Origin: Lachnospiraceae bacterium
GTDB taxonomy: Bacteria; Bacillota; Clostridia; Lachnospirales; Lachnospiraceae
Assembly: GCA_030825115.1 (NCBI GenBank)
Contig: JAPJQL010000007.1
Coordinates: 51,550 to 115,549 of the forward strand
Length of the DNA stretch: 64,000 nucleotides
Direction of reading: 5' to 3'
Within the stretch, counting starts at the first letter, position 1. Every line of letters begins with the position of its first letter. This document shows positions 22,803-30,618 of this stretch, piece after piece. The notes under the pieces are model-generated. The model was not told the origin of the DNA. It saw only the letters and a list, made by a program, of their open reading frames with translations, and did no database searches. A program made the translations under genes and the position numbers.

Positions 22803-24746
22803 ATGGGCAAAAGCCTGTCAAGGAAAATACTGGAAGCGCATCTGACCCAGCCTTCTGAGATGAAGGTGGGAGACGAGATTTATATCAGGATGGACCACAC
22901 CCTGACCCACGATATCACAGCGGTCATGGGCTACCTCGCTTTTGAGGCGCTGGATCTGCCGCGGGTAAAGACCGAGTGCAGCGTCAGCTATCTGGACCAC
23001 AACCTGTTATACGTAGACAATAAGACGCCGGACGACCATATCTACCTGCAGTCCATCGCAAAAAGATACGGCCTGTACCTGTCAAGGCCGGGGAACGGAA
23101 TCTGCCATTCCATTCATTTTGCCAGATTTGGAATCCCGGGAAAGACCATCATGGGGTCTGACAGCCACACACCGTCGGCAGGCGGGATCGGTATGCTGGC
23201 GATCGGCGCGGGCGGCATGGATGTGGCGACGGCGATGGCCGGGATTCCCTTCCGCCTGAAAATGCCGGAAATTGTGAAAGTCCACTTAAAGGGACGCCTG
23301 CAGCCAGGGGTAGCGGCAAAGGATATTATTTTAGAGATGCTGCGCCGTCTCACCGTGAAAGGAGGTCTTGGCAAAATATTTGAGTATGTGGGAGAGGGCG
23401 TCCAAAGCCTGGAAGTCCCGGAGCGTTCCACGATAACCAATATGGGTGCGGAGCTTGGCGCAACCAGTTCCCTGTTTCCGGCCGATGATGTGGTAAGGCG
23501 GTTTTTCAGGGCGCAGAAACGGGAGGCGGATTTTGTAGAGATGCTGCCTGACGAGGATGCAGAGTACGACGACGAGATCGTCATCGATCTCGATGAACTC
23601 CGGCCGCTGATCGCCTGTCCAAGCCAGCCGGACCAGGTAAGGCCTGTCGCCGGGCTTCCGGAGACAAAGGTACAGCAGGTGTTTATCGGAAGCTGCACCA
23701 ACGCCTCCTACGCGGACATCAAAAAGGCGGCTCTTGTCTTAAAAGGCAAAAAAGTCCACGAGGATGTGTCCTGTACCGTATCCGTGTCTACGAAACAGAT
23801 ATTCAAGCAGCTGCTTCGCGACGGATATATAGAAGACCTGATCGATTCCGGCGTGCGTATCCTGGAAAATGCCTGCGGTCCGTGCTGCGGGATCGGACAG
23901 GCGCCTGCCACCAGGGGAGTGGCAGTCCGCACTTCCAACCGGAATTTTCCGGGCAGAAGCGGGACTGCGGATGCATTTTTGTACCTGGCAAGCCCGGAGG
24001 TGGCGGCGGCATGTGCCGTCAAGGGATATATCTGCGAGGCAAAGGATGTGATGGACGATGTGTCCATACTTTCTGAGGTCAGAGAGCCGGATGTATTTCC
24101 AATCGATGACAGCATGATCATCAAGCCCCTTCCCTTAGAAGAGGCGCAGAAGGTCGAAATCGTGCGCGGTCCGAACATCAAGCCGCTCCCGGTCAATACA
24201 GCGCCAAAACAAAGGCTTTGTGCGGCGGTCAGCTTAAAGGCAGGAGACAACATCTCTACCGATGACATCACGCCGGCCAATGCCCAGTTCTCCTCCATGC
24301 GGTCCAATATTCCGCTGATCGCAGAGTATGCATACAGCCGGTATGATCCTGATTTTGTAAAACGGGCAAAAGAGATGAAGACCTCCGTGATCGTGGGAGG
24401 GGAAAACTATGGACAAGGTTCTTCCCGTGAACACGCGGCCATTACCCCGATGTTTTTAGGCGTAAAGGCAGTCATTGTTAAAAGCATGGCCCGAATCCAC
24501 AAAAATAACCTGATCAATCATGGGGTCATTCCGATGCTGTTTGTCAACCCGGCAGATTATGACACGATTGAACTGGGCGATGAGATTGAAATCGTGGATC
24601 TTTTGGATGGCATGAAGGCAAAGTCCGTCACTGTCCGGAATAAGACAAAAGGAACGGAGTTTCTGACCAGGCTGGACCTTTCCGACAAAGAGGTGGAAAT
24701 CCTGTTAAAAGGCGGTCAGCTGGCCTACATCAAATCACAGATTTAA
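22803..24746 (+). CDS. acn: Aconitate hydratase
   Basis: This enzyme isomerises citrate to isocitrate through cis-aconitate using a 4Fe-4S cluster. The 647-residue length matches the short bacterial aconitases of Clostridia. Cluster ligands are Cys298 (GSCTNASYADI) and Cys358/Cys361 (ENACGPCCGIGQAP). MGSDSHTPSAGGIGMLAIGAGG and the C-terminal GENYGQGSSREHAAITPMFL complete the active site. The ATG at 22803 follows TAAGGAGG; the upstream ATG at 22767 is rejected because it lies inside the -10 region. With the dehydrogenase at 20.6 kb it can turn imported citrate into 2-oxoglutarate. Confidence 0.93.
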   Translation: MGKSLSRKILEAHLTQPSEMKVGDEIYIRMDHTLTHDITAVMGYLAFEALDLPRVKTECSVSYLDHNLLYVDNKTPDDHIYLQSIAKRYGLYLSRPGNGICHSIHFARFGIPGKTIMGSDSHTPSAGGIGMLAIGAGGMDVATAMAGIPFRLKMPEIVKVHLKGRLQPGVAAKDIILEMLRRLTVKGGLGKIFEYVGEGVQSLEVPERSTITNMGAELGATSSLFPADDVVRRFFRAQKREADFVEMLPDEDAEYDDEIVIDLDELRPLIACPSQPDQVRPVAGLPETKVQQVFIGSCTNASYADIKKAALVLKGKKVHEDVSCTVSVSTKQIFKQLLRDGYIEDLIDSGVRILENACGPCCGIGQAPATRGVAVRTSNRNFPGRSGTADAFLYLASPEVAAACAVKGYICEAKDVMDDVSILSEVREPDVFPIDDSMIIKPLPLEEAQKVEIVRGPNIKPLPVNTAPKQRLCAAVSLKAGDNISTDDITPANAQFSSMRSNIPLIAEYAYSRYDPDFVKRAKEMKTSVIVGGENYGQGSSREHAAITPMFLGVKAVIVKSMARIHKNNLINHGVIPMLFVNPADYDTIELGDEIEIVDLLDGMKAKSVTVRNKTKGTEFLTRLDLSDKEVEILLKGGQLAYIKSQI

Positions 24747-24820
24747 TAGCAATATTTAACATATGTAATAGAATTTTAATATTTTTTTTCCTGCACCGTA
24801 TCGTAATCTCGCCGGATTTA

Positions 24821-24829
24821 TGCTATACT
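24821..24829 (+). promoter_or_regulatory. Extended -10 promoter of the NlpC/P60 gene
   Basis: TGCTATACT is an extended -10 element (TGn plus TATACT) 31 bases before the start codon. No strong -35 is seen. Confidence 0.5.
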
Positions 24830-24859
24830 GTCACCTAGGCTTATTGAAGGAGATGAATC

Positions 24860-26491
24860 ATGGCGGAAGAAAAAGATTATATCCAGATACTGAATAAGGC
24901 AAGAAGAAAACGGAAAAAGACCCCCTGGGGGCTATATATCCTGATCGGGATCGCGCTTGTCGCATTTGTGGCTGCAGCCGCGCTGATTGGCAAGAATTTT
25001 AAGAAGCAGGCAGCCGCAGACAGCGGTGTCTCGGCAGCGGCATTGGGAGAAGAGGACGGGGAGGTTCCTGTGGATCTCGTGATTCCGGAGCCGGTCCTGA
25101 CGCCTGAGGAGCTGGCGGCACAGCAGGAAGCGGAGGAAAAGCAGGCGGTTGTAGACGCGTACTCCAATCTGGGACTTGTCCAGGTCTCAGGCTATCTGAA
25201 TGTACGTGAGGCGCCAGGTCCGAGCGGCAAGATCATCGGCAAGCTGCAGCAGAACAGCGCCTGTGAGATTATCGGAACGGAAGGAGAGTGGTATCATATC
25301 ACCTCGGGCGGTATAGAAGGCTATATCCATGGGCAGTATGTGGTCACCGGCGACGAGGCGAAAGAGGCGGCGCTGCAGTATGTGACCCGGATGGCGGTTG
25401 TAAACACAGAGAAGCTGAATATCCGCAGAGAACCCACGCTTGACCCGGCAAACGTGGTGGGACAGGCGCTGATGCATGAACGCTACACTGTGGAAGAAGA
25501 GACCGACGGATGGATCAAGATTGCACAGGGCTATGTTTCTGCGGACTATGTGACGGTCCGGTATGCCCTGAATGAGGCGAGAAAACTCGACTTAAAGACG
25601 ATGGCGCTGAACCAGTATGACAATCTCGTCATCTCCAAGGTGAACAATTACCTGAACATCCGCAAAGAGCCGAACACGGACAGCATGTCGAATGTCATCG
25701 GCAAGTTCCCGAGTAAGGCGGCGGGTGAGATCTTGGAGACGCTGGATGGCTGGTACAAGATCAAATCCGGCAATATCACCGGTTATATTACTGCGGACCC
25801 GCAGTATGTGGCGGTGGGACAGGAGGCAAGGGACCTTGCCCTGGAGGCGGCGACCCTGATGGCGATCGTCAATACGGACATGCTGAATGTCCGCTCAGAG
25901 CCGAACACGGACTCCAAGATATGGACCCAGATCTCAAAGGAAGAGCGGTATCCGGTTGCGGCACAGCTGGACGGCTGGGTGCAGATCGAACTGGATACGG
26001 GCGACAGCAATGAGGAAGGGGATAAGGCGTATATCTCCACCCGTGAGAACAACGTGGAAGTCCGGTATGCCCTGACAGAGGCGATCAAGTTCTCGCCGCT
26101 GGAGGAGAGAGTGAACCAGCAGGCGTCTTTGCGGAACAAGGTGGTGAACTATGCCTTGAAGTTTGTGGGCGGACGCTATGTATGGGGAGGCACAAACCCC
26201 AACACCGGCGCGGACTGTTCTGGTTTCGTGCAGTATGTCATGAGGAATGCGGCAGGCGTCAGCCTTCCAAGGACGTCCAGAGAACAGGCAAAGACAGGAC
26301 GGGCGATCAGCTCCGGCGAGATGCGCCCCGGCGACCTGATTTATTATGCCGGCAGCAACGGGGTGGTCAACCATGTTGCGATGTACATCGGCAATGGTCA
26401 GGTGGTACATGCGGCGAGCAAAAAAAGCGGAATCAAGATTTCCACCTGGAATTACAGGAAGCCGAAGTATATCAGAAGCTATCTGGACTGA
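24860..26491 (+). CDS. Membrane-anchored SH3-domain NlpC/P60 peptidoglycan endopeptidase
   Basis: The 543-residue protein is a cell-wall hydrolase that probably cuts the stem peptide of peptidoglycan. A basic cytoplasmic start (ARRKRKKTPWG) leads to one membrane helix at about residues 25-45. Four bacterial SH3-like repeats follow, each with a (LN)VR/IR-E/S-P motif (residues about 110-175, 180-235, 255-320 and 335-410). The C-terminal NlpC/P60 domain has catalytic Cys453 in GADCSGFVQYV, His505 in NHVAMYIG and a final polar His in QVVHAAS. It seems unrelated to the tricarboxylate genes around it. A bidirectional terminator follows. Confidence 0.9.
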   Translation: MAEEKDYIQILNKARRKRKKTPWGLYILIGIALVAFVAAAALIGKNFKKQAAADSGVSAAALGEEDGEVPVDLVIPEPVLTPEELAAQQEAEEKQAVVDAYSNLGLVQVSGYLNVREAPGPSGKIIGKLQQNSACEIIGTEGEWYHITSGGIEGYIHGQYVVTGDEAKEAALQYVTRMAVVNTEKLNIRREPTLDPANVVGQALMHERYTVEEETDGWIKIAQGYVSADYVTVRYALNEARKLDLKTMALNQYDNLVISKVNNYLNIRKEPNTDSMSNVIGKFPSKAAGEILETLDGWYKIKSGNITGYITADPQYVAVGQEARDLALEAATLMAIVNTDMLNVRSEPNTDSKIWTQISKEERYPVAAQLDGWVQIELDTGDSNEEGDKAYISTRENNVEVRYALTEAIKFSPLEERVNQQASLRNKVVNYALKFVGGRYVWGGTNPNTGADCSGFVQYVMRNAAGVSLPRTSREQAKTGRAISSGEMRPGDLIYYAGSNGVVNHVAMYIGNGQVVHAASKKSGIKISTWNYRKPKYIRSYLD

Positions 26492-26509
26492 CCGGTTGAA
26501 ACCGATATG

Positions 26510-26555
26510 AAAAAAGCGATACAGGAACCAAGAAAAGTTCCCGTATCGCTTTTTT
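26510..26555. terminator. Bidirectional terminator, NlpC/P60 gene and convergent LysR
   Basis: AAAAAAGCGATACAGGAAC (26510-26528) pairs with 26537-26555 around an eight-base loop, with A and T tracts at either end, so it works on both strands. Confidence 0.87.
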
Positions 26556-26575
26556 CTTTTGAAGTCATCTGCATC

Positions 26576-27490
26576 CTAAAACTGGATAAACGGTTTTTCC
26601 TCATCGGTCAGCATCCGGATGAAATCTTTCATATATTTGGTCAGATACCGGTCTTTCCGATGGCAGATATAGAAATTCCGCTTGTTCTCAACCCCGATGA
26701 TCGGATAGGTCACGCATTCCGGCACCAGTTCCGGGGACATTCCGATGTAATTTTGAGGACAGATCATCACGGCGTCACAGGCGATGGCCGTGCGCTTGCC
26801 CACTTCAATGCTCATGGTTTCCAGCAGGACTTTGGGCTGGATATCCTTCTGGATAAACAGGCGGTCCTGTGTGGTGCGGACGCTGTGTCCGGACTTGATA
26901 TTGATAAAAGTCTCGTCTTTTGCCTCCGTGATGTCGATGGGGGTGCCGTCAGGGATCCGCCTGGCGATATTTGAATTCTTGCTGGTCAGAAGGACCAGCT
27001 CCTCTGTCTCCACCAGGATATATTCCAGCTCTTCGTGCTTTGGAAATGTGGTCAGGCAGGCAAAGTCCACGCCGCCTTCAAGAACAAGAGACTCCGTCGT
27101 GGCAGAGCCGTGCTCGTGCACCTCCACATTGACAAACGGATATTTTTCCTTGAACTTTGGCAGGATGTAGGGGAGGACCTGCATGGCCCTCTGCACCGGG
27201 ATGCCAAGGCGGATGACACCGTGGTCTTCATGGTTGATCTCGTCGATCTCTTTTTGCAGGTTGTTGTTGATCGTGAGGATCTGGCGTGCGGCCTCGATAT
27301 ATTTTTCACCGGCATAAGTCAAGGTGATCGGGTCGGTAGTCCGGTTGAAAATGGGGGTTCCCAGGTTGTTTTCCACCAGCTTGATCATCTGGCTTAAGGA
27401 TGGCTGGGAGATATACAGCTTTTTCGCCGCATTGGTGATGCTGCCTTCCTGAAGGACGGTCAGCATGTATTGTGCATGTTTGATATTCAT
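26576..27490 (-). CDS. LysR-family regulator divergent from citrate lyase genes
   Basis: The 304-residue LysR protein starts with the helix-turn-helix KHAQYMLTVLQEGSITNAAK and YISQPSLSQMIKLVENNLG. The effector domain includes GVIRLGIPVQRAMQVLPYIL and an ECVTYPIIGVENKRNFYICH C-terminal segment. It is transcribed away from citF with 169 bases between the start codons and dyad-rich DNA in the gap. It is therefore the prime candidate to control citrate lyase. The coinducer, presumably citrate, is inferred. Confidence 0.87.
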   Translation of the reverse strand: MNIKHAQYMLTVLQEGSITNAAKKLYISQPSLSQMIKLVENNLGTPIFNRTTDPITLTYAGEKYIEAARQILTINNNLQKEIDEINHEDHGVIRLGIPVQRAMQVLPYILPKFKEKYPFVNVEVHEHGSATTESLVLEGGVDFACLTTFPKHEELEYILVETEELVLLTSKNSNIARRIPDGTPIDITEAKDETFINIKSGHSVRTTQDRLFIQKDIQPKVLLETMSIEVGKRTAIACDAVMICPQNYIGMSPELVPECVTYPIIGVENKRNFYICHRKDRYLTKYMKDFIRMLTDEEKPFIQF

Positions 27491-27516
27491 AGGGCTCCTC
27501 CACTCATAAGTACATT

Positions 27517-27576
27517 GTTATCATGCCTATAACAGCTTTTGTATTGGTCATGAAACTATGCTTATGATAACATAAG
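27517..27576. promoter_or_regulatory. LysR/citF divergent control region
   Basis: GTTATCAT (27517-27524) and ATGATAAC (27564-27571) form a widely spaced inverted repeat. CTTATGATAACATAAG (27561-27576) is a palindrome with a four-base centre. TTGTAT (27539-27544), 18 bases and TATGAT (27563-27568) is a possible citF promoter overlapping the palindrome. Confidence 0.5.
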
Positions 27577-27659
27577 ATTAGTGAAATATCAACGATAAGA
27601 GCAGAAGATGCATTTCGTTCTTGCGCAAATTGAACAAACAGGGGAAAGGAGACAGGTTT

Positions 27660-29219
27660 ATGAAAAATGCAGTGGGACGTGAGATCCCGGAAGAAATACT
27701 GACCCGTTATGGCAAAGAGGGATATCAGGGCGCGTATTACAGAGAGGCGTCCAGCTATAAAAAAGCGGCTCCCGTCGTGCGCGGACATGTAGATCCAAAG
27801 CACGGAAAGATGGTTTCTTCCATCCGGGAGGCGCTTGAAAAATGCGGGATCCGGGATGGGATGGTATTATCCTTCCACCATCATTTCCGGGATGGGGATT
27901 ATGTGGTAAATATGGTTATGGAAGAGGTCGCGAAGATGGGGATCAAGGACATCACGATCTGCGCCAGTTCCCTGGGAGCAGCCCATGACCCGGTGGCAAA
28001 GCTGATCGAGGAAGGCGTGGTAACCGGGATCCAGTCCTCTGGCGTGCGCGGGAAGATCGGCGAGGCGATCTCTTTTGGCAAACTGAAGACGCCCGCGATC
28101 ATCCGAAGCCACGGGGGCCGTGTCCGTGCGATCGAGGAGGGAGAGGTCCATATCGATATCGCATTGATTGGCGCCCCCACCTCCGATGAATTTGGCAATG
28201 CAAGAGGCGTGGGCGGCAAAAGCGACTGCGGCGTGCTGTCCTATTCGATGGTGGATGCAAAGTACGCAGACCATGTGGTCGTCATTACGGACTGCCTAGT
28301 CCCGGCGCCCAACTTCCCGCCGAGCATTTCGATGGTGGATGTGGACTATGTGTGCGTCGTGGACGAGATTGGAAATCCGGCAAAGATTGTGAGCAATGTG
28401 GTCCGTATGACCAAGGATGTCCGGGAACTGATGATGGCAGACTATTGTACGAAGATCATCGCAGGGTCTCCATTCTTTCGTGACGGATTTTCGTTCCAGA
28501 CCGGCGCAGGCGGCGCATCCCTTGCCGTCAACTCCATGCTGCGCCCGATCATGGAGGAGAAGAACATCCATATGGGGTTTGCAATCGGGGGAATCACAAA
28601 GCCGATCTGCGATCTTCTTGAGGCGGGGCTGGTACGGAATATTGTAGATGCCCAGGATTTTGATATGGGCGGGATCGAGTCGATCAAAAAGAACCCGAAC
28701 CACTATGAAATCTCCACTTCAGAGTACGCGAATCCCATGAACAAAGGCGCTTTTGTGAACCAGCTTGATTTTGTGATCCTGGGGGCGCTGGAAGTGGACG
28801 TGGACTTTAATGTCAATGTCGTGACAGGCTCTGACGGGATCGTAAGAGGCGCTCCGGGCGGACATCCGGATACTTCGGCAGGCTCTAACTGCTCCATCAT
28901 CGTAGCTCCGTTAGTCAGGGGAAGGATTCCGACGGTCTGTGACAGAGTGGTGACCGTGGTGACTCCGGGAGAGGTTGTGGACGTCGTTGTGACGGACTAT
29001 GGGATTGCAATCAACCCCAAACGCCAGGATCTGCTGGAAGCCTACAAAGATTCCGGCCTGCCGATCAGGACCATCGAGGAGCTGAGGGACATTGCGTATT
29101 CGATCGTGGGTACGCCGGAGGAGATCCAATTTGACGATCAGATCGTAGGGATTATTGAAAGCCGCGACGGGACGATCCTGGATGTGATACGCAAAACAAA
29201 ACCATATTCATTCGTATAA
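27660..29219 (+). CDS. citF: Citrate lyase alpha subunit CitF, copy 1
   Basis: The 519-residue protein matches the citrate lyase alpha chain, the CoA/ACP transferase that swaps acetyl for citryl on CitD. Typical motifs are NAVGREIPEE at the N-terminus, LSFHHHFRDGDYVVNMVMEE, SSGVRGKIGEAIS, RSHGGRVRAIE and the C-terminal GSDGIVRGAPGGHPDTSAGS. It is full length and shows no damage. It lies 200 bases upstream of citD behind its own control region, and a second different citF ends the citDEF operon at 30.6-32.2 kb. The two copies are clearly related but diverged throughout, so they are not a recent duplication. The ATG at 27660 follows GGAAAGGAG. Confidence 0.9.
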   Translation: MKNAVGREIPEEILTRYGKEGYQGAYYREASSYKKAAPVVRGHVDPKHGKMVSSIREALEKCGIRDGMVLSFHHHFRDGDYVVNMVMEEVAKMGIKDITICASSLGAAHDPVAKLIEEGVVTGIQSSGVRGKIGEAISFGKLKTPAIIRSHGGRVRAIEEGEVHIDIALIGAPTSDEFGNARGVGGKSDCGVLSYSMVDAKYADHVVVITDCLVPAPNFPPSISMVDVDYVCVVDEIGNPAKIVSNVVRMTKDVRELMMADYCTKIIAGSPFFRDGFSFQTGAGGASLAVNSMLRPIMEEKNIHMGFAIGGITKPICDLLEAGLVRNIVDAQDFDMGGIESIKKNPNHYEISTSEYANPMNKGAFVNQLDFVILGALEVDVDFNVNVVTGSDGIVRGAPGGHPDTSAGSNCSIIVAPLVRGRIPTVCDRVVTVVTPGEVVDVVVTDYGIAINPKRQDLLEAYKDSGLPIRTIEELRDIAYSIVGTPEEIQFDDQIVGIIESRDGTILDVIRKTKPYSFV

Positions 29220-29288
29220 GAAAAAGTTATGACGGGCATAATAAAAAAGTTATGAAAGACTGATAGGGCATAATATTTATCCTATAAT
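29216..29288 (+). promoter_or_regulatory. LysR-type operator and promoter region of citDEF
   Basis: ATAAGAAAAAGTTAT (29216-29230) fits ATAA-N7-TTAT exactly, and its first bases overlap the citF copy 1 stop codon. GTTATGA recurs at 29226 and 29249, and GGGCATAATA recurs at 29234-29243 and 29266-29275. TATAAT at 29283-29288 is the likely -10 with a poor -35 (CTGATA at 29260), consistent with an activated promoter whose main dyad is centred near -70. Confidence 0.65.
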
Positions 29289-29418
29289 TGTCATAATTAT
29301 ATAAGTATTTGAAGAACTGCCCTGTTAATGGTACACTGACTTTAGTGAAATTGACGAGAGAATCGCCTCTCACAAATAAAAAAGCAACAAATTGTCATGG
29401 TGATTAAGGAGGAAGAAC

Positions 29419-29718
29419 ATGGAAATCAAAAAAGCTGCTATGGCTGGCACACTGGAATCCAGCGATGCACAGGTTACCATAGAACCTGGAAACGGATCGG
29501 TGGAACTTTCCATCGAAAGCAGTGTCATACATCAGTTTGGCAAGCAGATCAAAGCGACCATTCTTGAAACCCTGGACCGTCTGGATGTGAAGGATGCAAA
29601 GGTGACTGTCGTAGACAAAGGCGCGCTTGACTGCACGTTGAAAGCGAGAGTGGAGTGTGCCGTATACCGCTCCAATGATATTACTGAAAATCTTCCGTGG
29701 GGAGGTGCGATCAGATGA
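29419..29718 (+). CDS. citD: Citrate lyase acyl carrier protein (gamma subunit) CitD
   Basis: The 99-residue acyl carrier subunit carries the phosphoribosyl-dephospho-CoA arm that holds the acetyl or citryl group. The attachment residue is Ser14 in AGTLESSDAQV, the same position as in the Klebsiella protein. The middle DDKGAL-like motif reads VDKGALDCTLKARV. CitX and CitG at the left end of the window would modify it. AAGGAGG precedes the start, and its stop overlaps the citE start. Confidence 0.95.
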   Translation: MEIKKAAMAGTLESSDAQVTIEPGNGSVELSIESSVIHQFGKQIKATILETLDRLDVKDAKVTVVDKGALDCTLKARVECAVYRSNDITENLPWGGAIR

Positions 29719-30617
29719 TTCATCCAAACAAAAAAAGACTGAGACGTTCCATGATGTTTTTAAACTGCCAGAAACCGGGACTGATCAAAGACCCGTACAT
29801 CTACAAACCGGATTCCATCATGCTGGACCTGGAAGATGCGGTGGCGGAGAACCAGAAGGATGCGGCGAGATATTCCCTGTTCCACGCGCTGAAGGAAATT
29901 GACTACAGAGGCGTTGAACGAGTTGTCCGCATCAACGGTCTGGATACGCCGCACTGGCAGGAAGATATCCGTGTCTGCGTGGCAGGCGGCGCCGATGTCA
30001 TTCGTATTGCAAAGACAGAGTGTGCGCAGGATGTGCATACGGTTGAAGAGCATGTGGCAGCGGCTGAAAAAGAGTTCGGCAGACCGGAAGGCTCTACCTT
30101 GTTGATGGCTGCTTTGGAGTCCTGCAGGGGCGTGCTGAATGCGCTGGAGGTATGTCAGTCTTCCGATCGTCTGATCGGCATCGCGCTGAGCGGCGGCGAC
30201 TATACCAAAGACCTTCAGACCGTGATCACCGGAACCGGAGTGGAGCTGATGGGTGCAAGACAGCACATGATCATGGCTGCGAGAGCTGCAGGCGTACAGT
30301 GCTGGGACACCGTATTCACCAACCTGGATGCGATGGACGTATTTGAAGAAGAGGTTAAGATGATCAAGATGATGGGCTTTGACGGAAAATCTCTGGTAAA
30401 TCCGAGACAGATCGACATCGTGCATCAGATTTTCACACCAACCCAGAAAGAGATTATTTTTGCAGAAAAAGTAGTAAAAGAAATAGATGAGAAAAAAGCG
30501 CTTGGTATCGGTGTGTTCACCGTAGACGGCAAGATGATCGATATTGCATTCTACGACGGCGCACAGAGAACGATAGCTCTGGCTAAGGCATCAGGCGTAT
30601 ATGAGGGGGAACTGTAA
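29715..30617 (+). CDS. citE: Citrate lyase beta subunit CitE
   Basis: CitE cleaves citryl-ACP into acetyl-ACP and oxaloacetate. The 300-residue protein has the HpcH/HpaI aldolase-type TIM barrel, with RSMMFLNCQKPGLIKDPYIY at the start, the Mg-binding DSIMLDLEDAVAENQKDAAR, RINGLDTPHWQEDI and GFDGKSLVNPRQIDIVHQIF near the end. The start overlaps the citD stop (ATGA), and citF copy 2 starts one base after its own stop, so citD, citE and citF form a tightly coupled operon. Confidence 0.95.
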   Translation: MIHPNKKRLRRSMMFLNCQKPGLIKDPYIYKPDSIMLDLEDAVAENQKDAARYSLFHALKEIDYRGVERVVRINGLDTPHWQEDIRVCVAGGADVIRIAKTECAQDVHTVEEHVAAAEKEFGRPEGSTLLMAALESCRGVLNALEVCQSSDRLIGIALSGGDYTKDLQTVITGTGVELMGARQHMIMAARAAGVQCWDTVFTNLDAMDVFEEEVKMIKMMGFDGKSLVNPRQIDIVHQIFTPTQKEIIFAEKVVKEIDEKKALGIGVFTVDGKMIDIAFYDGAQRTIALAKASGVYEGEL

Positions 30618-30618
30618 G

